Origin: Pseudomonas khavaziana
GTDB lineage: Bacteria; Pseudomonadota; Gammaproteobacteria; Pseudomonadales; Pseudomonadaceae
Assembly: GCF_019145205.1 (NCBI RefSeq)
Contig: NZ_JAHSTT010000016.1
Location: forward strand, 1-64,000
Direction: 5' to 3'
Length of the DNA stretch: 64,000 nucleotides
The position numbers and the translations under genes were made by a program. The notes below the pieces were generated by a model. That model was not told the origin of the DNA. It worked only from the letters and a program-made list of their open reading frames with translations, and made no database searches. Positions within the stretch are counted from its first letter, which is position 1; each line of letters opens with the position of its first letter. Positions 58,996-64,000 of the stretch are shown in pieces.

Positions 58996-61746
58996 TCAGC
59001 TTTCTTGATTATCAGGATTGATAAAGACATTGACCGGGAGATCCCCCAGGGCAGCGCTGATCAACAGCTCCTTGTTGGGTGTGACTGCGCGTGTTTGAAA
59101 AAGTCCCTTCCAGTTTTGTGTTGTGGCGGCGAACGGTAATCTAACCCGCGTATCGCCCCAAACCGGCGCATTGATCTGGGGAAACATGCCGTTTTCCAGC
59201 AGTTGATAAGGCCAGCGCGGTACCACCACCAGCAGCTGCTGGCCTTGATGTTGGCGATAGAACGCGACCACCCGCTCGGCATGCTGGCCGACCACTTCCA
59301 GCGCGGTATAGCTGCCGTAGCGGAACAGCTCGGGACAGGTTTTGCGCATGCCCAACACCTGGGCGATCAACGCCTGTTTGATACGCCCGTCACGCCAGTT
59401 GAACAACAGTTCGCCGATATCCGGTGGGGTATCGAGCGCGTGTTGGCGCGCAGCGAAATCCACCGGGCGACGGTTGTCCGGGTCCACCAGGCTGAAGTCC
59501 CAGAACTCATCGCCCTGGTACACATCCGGTACGCCCGGCACGGTGAGATGAAGCAAGGTTTGCGCCAGCCCGTTCAGGGCGCCGGCGGGGGCGATGGCTT
59601 GGGCGGCGCTGTCCAGCGCACGACGCAATGGCGCACCGGCTTCACTGAGTAACAGGCGCTTGAGGAACTCTTCCACACCTTGTTCATAGGCGTCGTTGGG
59701 GGCGCTCCAACTGCTCTGCAACTTGGCCTCGCGCAGGGCTTTTTGCTGCCACTGCCAGAGGCGCTGCTGGTAGGCCTTAAGGTCTGGGTTGTGCTCCAGC
59801 GGCCAGCTGCCGAGCAACACCTGATACAGGATCAGCTCGTCACCGGCCGAGGGGCTATCAGCATTTTCCCGCAAGGGCGCGGCCAGGCTGCGCCAATGCT
59901 CGACTTGTTCGGCATACCAGGGCGCGCACTCGCTGAGCACCGCCAGGCGCGCGCGGGTGTCTTCGCCGCGTTTATGGTCGTGGGTGGCGGTGGCCAGCAG
60001 GTTGTCGGGGAAGGCCTCCAGGCGTTGTTGATTAGCGGCGTGGAAGTCCGCCAACGGCGCACTGAACTGTTCGGTGCTGAAACCCACATCATTACGCGAC
60101 AGCAGCACTGCCGAGCGATAGAACGCGGTGTCTTCCACGGCCTTGGCGGCGGCGGGCGATGTCAACTGCTGGAAGCGCACGCAGGCATGCTTGAGGATCT
60201 TGCGCTCACGGCCCACCGGGCGATTGCGCCAAGGCTGGCCGCCCAGCCATTTTTCCAAGTGCTCAAGCACCGGCCAGTCGCCTTCGTTGAGGGTGCTGCG
60301 CGCACCGTCCATGGCCTGCTGGAATATCTTGTCGTCGGCCGCACTGCGGCCCCTGGCACTGATGTAGGTGCGGTACACCGGGAAGTGCACGATCAATTCC
60401 TGCAAGGCCCGGCGGATGGCGCCCAGGGTCAGGTCGCGGGTCATCACATCGTCGCGGGCCACTTGCAGCAGGGCCTGGGCCACGCTTTCGAAGTCGCCGC
60501 CCAACGAGCCGTTGAGGATCTGCTGGCGCGCCAGCCGGGCCTCTTCGATAAACGCCGAAGGGCGTTCGCTGTGCCGCGTCCACAACTCGGCCAGCGGGGC
60601 AAAGCCATCTGGATGGTGCTGCAGCAATGACAGTTGGTTCATGAATTCGTAGCCGGTGGTGCCGTCCACCTGCCAGTTTTCACGCAGGGTTTCCCCTTCG
60701 CCGAGGATCTTTTCCACGAAGATCGGCAAATGGCGCTGGGGCGACAAAGCATCCACGCGGCGGCGCAACTTACGGCAATAGCCACGCGGGTCGGCCAGGC
60801 CGTCGATATGGTCGATGCGCAGACCGTCCACCAGGCCTTCGCTGATCAGCTCGAAGATCTTGCCGTGGGTGGCTTCGAACACCGCCGTGCGTTCCACACG
60901 CAGGCCGCCCAGCTCATTGACGTCGAAGAAGCGCCGCCAGTTGATATCGTCAGCGGCGGTGCGCCAGCTGGCCAGGCGGTAGGCCTGTTGCTCGAGCAGA
61001 TGGTGCAGGCGCTCGAACCCTTCGGGCTGGCGACCGTCGAAGGCGGCCAGCCGCTGTTCGATAGCCGGCAGTACTTCGGTAGCACGTTCAGCCAGCGCTT
61101 GCTTGAGCCAGGCGGCTTCGGCGTAGGCGTCGTCCTGATAGGCGAGGGCGGCAAAGCGCTCGGCCAGCGGCTTGAGCCCCTCGTCGTGGCCAAGGATCAA
61201 GGCGTAGTCCCTTGGGCAGATCGGAAAGCGATGTTCGTAGTGCTCGGCGTAGAAGGCCCCGTGAGCGGCATCGAACTTGAGGGTCAGCGTGCCGCTCTGC
61301 AGGGCTTCACCGTAATCGCTGCCCAGGAACGGCATGAGCAGTTGGCCTTTGAGCAAGGGGTCGGGCGAATGCCACTGGATATCGAAGAATTCGCTGTAGG
61401 GGCTCAAGCGGCCCCACTCCAGCAGGTCCAGCCACCAGGGGTTATCCGCACCGCCCACGGCCATATGGTTGGAGACGATATCAAGGATCAGCCCCATGTC
61501 ATGTTCGCGCAGGGCGGCGACCAGGCGCCGCAGCGCCGCTTCGCCGCCCAGCTCCGGGTTGACACGGGTGGGGTCGACCACATCGTAGCCATGCATGGAG
61601 CCGGCGCGAGCACTCAGCAACGGCGAGGCATACAGATGGCTGATGCCAAGCTGGGCGAAATACGGCACCAGCGGTACCGCGTCATCAAGGGTAAAGTCTT
61701 TATGAAATTGCAGGCGCTGGGTTGCGCGCAGGGGCAGTGCTTTCAT
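58996..61746 (-). CDS. treY: Maltooligosyl trehalose synthase TreY
   Basis: About 916 residues. QLGISHLYASPLLSARAGSM and HGYDVVDPTRVNPELGGEAA at the N-terminus, DMGLILDIVSNHMAVGG, catalytic Asp in GLRIDHIDGLADPRGYCRKL, Glu in IFVEKILGEGETL, and ATATHDHKRGEDTRARL. It isomerises the reducing end of an alpha-1,4-glucan to a trehalosyl unit. Its start overlaps the malQ stop by 4 bases (ATGA). With TreZ it forms trehalose directly from glycogen-type chains in the cytoplasm. Confidence 0.94.
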   Translation of the reverse strand: MKALPLRATQRLQFHKDFTLDDAVPLVPYFAQLGISHLYASPLLSARAGSMHGYDVVDPTRVNPELGGEAALRRLVAALREHDMGLILDIVSNHMAVGGADNPWWLDLLEWGRLSPYSEFFDIQWHSPDPLLKGQLLMPFLGSDYGEALQSGTLTLKFDAAHGAFYAEHYEHRFPICPRDYALILGHDEGLKPLAERFAALAYQDDAYAEAAWLKQALAERATEVLPAIEQRLAAFDGRQPEGFERLHHLLEQQAYRLASWRTAADDINWRRFFDVNELGGLRVERTAVFEATHGKIFELISEGLVDGLRIDHIDGLADPRGYCRKLRRRVDALSPQRHLPIFVEKILGEGETLRENWQVDGTTGYEFMNQLSLLQHHPDGFAPLAELWTRHSERPSAFIEEARLARQQILNGSLGGDFESVAQALLQVARDDVMTRDLTLGAIRRALQELIVHFPVYRTYISARGRSAADDKIFQQAMDGARSTLNEGDWPVLEHLEKWLGGQPWRNRPVGRERKILKHACVRFQQLTSPAAAKAVEDTAFYRSAVLLSRNDVGFSTEQFSAPLADFHAANQQRLEAFPDNLLATATHDHKRGEDTRARLAVLSECAPWYAEQVEHWRSLAAPLRENADSPSAGDELILYQVLLGSWPLEHNPDLKAYQQRLWQWQQKALREAKLQSSWSAPNDAYEQGVEEFLKRLLLSEAGAPLRRALDSAAQAIAPAGALNGLAQTLLHLTVPGVPDVYQGDEFWDFSLVDPDNRRPVDFAARQHALDTPPDIGELLFNWRDGRIKQALIAQVLGMRKTCPELFRYGSYTALEVVGQHAERVVAFYRQHQGQQLLVVVPRWPYQLLENGMFPQINAPVWGDTRVRLPFAATTQNWKGLFQTRAVTPNKELLISAALGDLPVNVFINPDNQES

Positions 61747-63827
61747 CGGTCACGCTCATAAGCTTGGTTGCGCGCTACCGCCAGCAGTTCAAGGCGGCGC
61801 GCAGCACTATTATTGTCGAGCAGGCTGGCGGCCTCGCCTGGCAAGCGACGGCGCCAATTGGGGTGGGTGTCGAGGGTGCCGGGCAGGTTGGCTTGCTCCT
61901 GGATGCCCAGTGCGTCCTCCAGCGGCAGCAGTACCAGTGGCGCACGGGTGTGCCCCAGGTAGCGCACACTGGCGTCGATCATATGGTCGGTGTCGTTGCG
62001 GATCTCATCGACAAAGTTCTGCGGGTCCTGGCCCAAGGCTTGGCGCAGCGCCTGGCGTTCTTGCAGGCGGTGCTCACTCCATTGCTCCACGGTCGGCGCG
62101 TCGATCAGGCCGAGTTGGATATTCCATTCGATATCGCGGCTGTGCCACCAACCGTTGAGGGTGGGCAAATCGTGGGTGCTGGTGGTGGCCAAGGCGTTGT
62201 CAGGCCAGTCCAGGATCGGCTTGAATTGGCCTTCATGGTTCTGTTCGAACAGCAGCACGCGCATGCCCAGGATCGAGCGGGCGCTGAGCTTCTCGCGCAG
62301 GCCGTCGGGCACGGTGCCCAGGTCTTCACCGAGGACGATGGCCTGGTGGCGGTGGGATTCCAGGGCCAGCAGGCGCAGCAGATCGTCCACTGGGTAATAC
62401 AGGTAGGCACCTTCACGGGGCGAGGCGCCCAAGGGAATGACCCACAGGCGTTGCAGACCCATCACATGGTCGATACGCAAGCCGCCGGCATGGGCGAAGT
62501 TGGCCCGCAGCATTTCGATAAAGGCGCGAAAGCCGTTGCGCTTGAGGCCTTCGGGGGAGAACGCGGAGATGCCCCAACCTTGGCCCGCACGGTTGAGAAT
62601 ATCCGGCGGAGCGCCAACCGTGAGATCGGCGAGCAGTTCGTCCTGACGGCTCCAGGCCTGGCTGCCGCCGCCGTCCGCGCCCACCGCCAGGTCGGCGATC
62701 AGGCCGATGCCCATGCCGCTGCCACGGGCGGCTTGTTGTGCGCGCTCCAGGCTGCGGGCGATCAGCCATTGGGTGAAAGCGAAGTAACCGATCTCATCGC
62801 GGTTTTGCTCGGCGAACTGCGCCAGGGCCGGGCTTTGCGGGGTGCGCCAGGCTTCGGGCCAGTGGCGCCAGTCGAGTTCTTCACCGGCAGCGGCGCGCTG
62901 GGCTTGTATGGCTTCGAAACGGCAGTGGTTCTCCAAAGCTTCGCCGCCGCACTGGCGGAAGCTCTGGAAGTCGGCATGCTGTGGGTGCGCGCCGTGGCGG
63001 AAGTCTTCATACAGCGTGCGCAACAGGCGTTGCTTGGCCTTGGCGGCGGCGGGCCAGTCGATCAGGGGCACCTGCTCCAGTGCGTGCAGTTCGTCCGCCA
63101 GCCCGGCGGCTTCGATGGCGTTGCGCACTTCACGCTCGCCCAGGATGCATGCGGGCGAGGCATACAGGCTGTTGAGAAACAGGCGGCTGGACGGCGAGTA
63201 AGGGCTGAAACGTTCGGTGTCGGCGCTGAACATCGCGTGCATCGGGCTGATCGCCACCGCCTCGGCACCGCGCTCGGCGGCCGCGCGCACCAGATGCTCC
63301 AGGGCCAGGGTGTCGCCGAAGCCGCCATCGCCGAGGCGGCGCAGGGCATACAGCTGCGCGCTCAGACCCCAGGCCCGGGCGGGGCGGCTGTCCACCGCGT
63401 CGGCCACGCTGAAGCAGTGAGCGGGGGCAACGGCCAGGGTGAAGGTTTGCCCGTCGATATGTACCTGATGGTAGCCCAGGGCGATCACACCGGGCAGCAC
63501 GGCATCGCCATCAAGGCGCAGCTCCAGGGTTTCACCGCCTTCGAGGCTGACGTGACACGGGGTGTCCGGTGCAAAGTAACGCGCCAGGTCCAGGCCTTCA
63601 CCGCTGTCTGTGGTCATCAACGGCGGCAGGTGGGTGTCTTGTTGTACTTGCTCAAGCTCGCGCAGGCTGGCGTCGATCTCGGCATCGTTATCGGCCGGGT
63701 GCCCCAGCCCTTTGAGGACCGCACGCAGGGCATCGGCTTGCACATGTTGCGGGCGACCGTTGGCATCGATCCAATCGACGGCCAGGCCCGCGCGGCTGGC
63801 GAGTAGTTCCAGGTTCGCTTCGCTCAA
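61743..63827 (-). CDS. malQ: 4-alpha-glucanotransferase MalQ
   Basis: About 694 residues. Catalytic motifs are GLRIDHVMGLQRLWVIPLGA (nucleophile Asp), AIVLGEDLGTVPDGLREKL (acid Glu) and TSTHDLPTLNGWWHSRDIEW. It disproportionates maltooligosaccharides. I choose a TTG start at 63827: GGAGAACACTT precedes it, the protein then begins LSEANLELLASRAGLAVDWI as expected, and TTGA overlaps the treZ stop. The longer open frame upstream is treZ read in another frame. Confidence 0.92.
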   Translation of the reverse strand: MSEANLELLASRAGLAVDWIDANGRPQHVQADALRAVLKGLGHPADNDAEIDASLRELEQVQQDTHLPPLMTTDSGEGLDLARYFAPDTPCHVSLEGGETLELRLDGDAVLPGVIALGYHQVHIDGQTFTLAVAPAHCFSVADAVDSRPARAWGLSAQLYALRRLGDGGFGDTLALEHLVRAAAERGAEAVAISPMHAMFSADTERFSPYSPSSRLFLNSLYASPACILGEREVRNAIEAAGLADELHALEQVPLIDWPAAAKAKQRLLRTLYEDFRHGAHPQHADFQSFRQCGGEALENHCRFEAIQAQRAAAGEELDWRHWPEAWRTPQSPALAQFAEQNRDEIGYFAFTQWLIARSLERAQQAARGSGMGIGLIADLAVGADGGGSQAWSRQDELLADLTVGAPPDILNRAGQGWGISAFSPEGLKRNGFRAFIEMLRANFAHAGGLRIDHVMGLQRLWVIPLGASPREGAYLYYPVDDLLRLLALESHRHQAIVLGEDLGTVPDGLREKLSARSILGMRVLLFEQNHEGQFKPILDWPDNALATTSTHDLPTLNGWWHSRDIEWNIQLGLIDAPTVEQWSEHRLQERQALRQALGQDPQNFVDEIRNDTDHMIDASVRYLGHTRAPLVLLPLEDALGIQEQANLPGTLDTHPNWRRRLPGEAASLLDNNSAARRLELLAVARNQAYERDR

Positions 63828-64000
63828 AAGTGTTCTCCAGCAGGGGATAGGGACACGCGGGCGCTGTGGGGTGGCAACTGCGCACCTTGCTTGGCCGGTG
63901 TTTGGAAGATGAGGTGTCGAGGGGCCGGGTGGTCGAGGGGCAGTTCGCCCAGGTTCAGGTCGATCTGCAACAGGCTGCCATTGCCCAGGCGCCAACGCGC
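63824..64000 (-). CDS. treZ: Maltooligosyl trehalose trehalohydrolase TreZ, C-terminal end (partial)
   Basis: The last 58 codons run off the right edge of the window: ARWRLGNGSLLQIDLNLGEL, LIFQTP, ending SLSPAGEHF. The C-terminal beta-sandwich style and its position upstream of malQ and treY identify TreZ, which releases trehalose from the TreY product. Its stop overlaps the TTG start of malQ by 4 bases. Confidence 0.82.
   Translation of the reverse strand, partial: ARWRLGNGSLLQIDLNLGELPLDHPAPRHLIFQTPAKQGAQLPPHSARVSLSPAGEHF

Noticed and set aside
61722..63806. Long open frame (about 690 codons) antisense to malQ
   Set aside because: High GC and strong third-position bias create antisense open frames; malQ on the other strand has all catalytic motifs and the antisense protein has no recognisable domain.

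Overview
The window reads as chromosome of a fluorescent-group Pseudomonas. The support is a high-GC coding style, many copies of the Pseudomonas REP palindrome (core TGTGGGAGGGGGCTTGCTCCC), a Fur-box-controlled TonB siderophore receptor, and the trehalose/glycogen order treZ-malQ-treY-DUF2934-glgX known from P. aeruginosa and P. fluorescens. I saw no rRNA, tRNA, CRISPR array or prophage.

Layout. 0-9 kb: a GNAT acetyltransferase, an ACS-type MFS transporter with an operator-like palindrome, an alpha/beta hydrolase coupled to a DMT permease with a divergent LysR regulator, a PQQ-type sugar dehydrogenase lipoprotein with a DUF2231 membrane partner, two tiny genes, and a coupled P-loop kinase/nucleotidyltransferase pair. 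9-17.5 kb: NUDIX hydrolase, FAD oxidoreductase, a beheaded isochorismatase, a 1167-residue SF1 helicase with a C-terminal phospholipase-D nuclease motif, and an OsmC-YcaO fusion. 17.4-19.4 kb: the convergent 3' ends of ycaO and a cystathionine gamma-lyase gene, with the REP pair between them, form about four tandem copies of a 193-bp unit; one copy is split by a decayed IS3-family element. 19.4-22 kb: reverse transsulfuration pair (cystathionine gamma-lyase, cystathionine beta-synthase).

22-30.5 kb: small enzymes, an MFS pump with divergent LysR, an AT-rich orphan gene, a secreted DUF4432 epimerase-like protein behind a perfect LacI-type operator, a frameshifted thioredoxin, hchA translationally coupled to a LuxR-type regulator, and a methyltransferase. 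30.5-44 kb is the plastic part. Two 1655-bp IS1182-family copies in opposite orientation, each with intact 4-bp target duplications, enclose about 3.3 kb. Gene remnants lie in and around this zone: AraC, SMR, MocR, uxuA, LysE, P5C reductase-like and alcohol dehydrogenase. In two places a deletion removed the 5' ends of both members of a divergent gene pair. Intact genes here include a TetR/MDR-oxidoreductase pair with a clear operator, a LOG-family protein, a serine beta-lactamase-like hydrolase and a TIGR02466-type oxygenase.

44-52.3 kb: sensor histidine kinase, chemoreceptor, TonB receptor, and an autotransporter whose passenger has about twelve 20-residue Gly/Asp/Ser repeats. 52.4-64 kb: a long leftward gene train. 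treZ (partial), malQ, treY, a DUF2934 protein and glgX make and use trehalose from alpha-glucan. They run almost without gaps into acyl-CoA dehydrogenase-like, PIG-L deacetylase, NodS-like methyltransferase and family 2 glycosyltransferase genes joined by 4-bp overlaps. A second PIG-L gene downstream has lost the catalytic-base aspartate of its HPDDE motif. This four-gene module is the best candidate here for an uncharacterised glycan-modifying pathway; the helicase-PLD protein is a secondary candidate for a stand-alone DNA-acting system.
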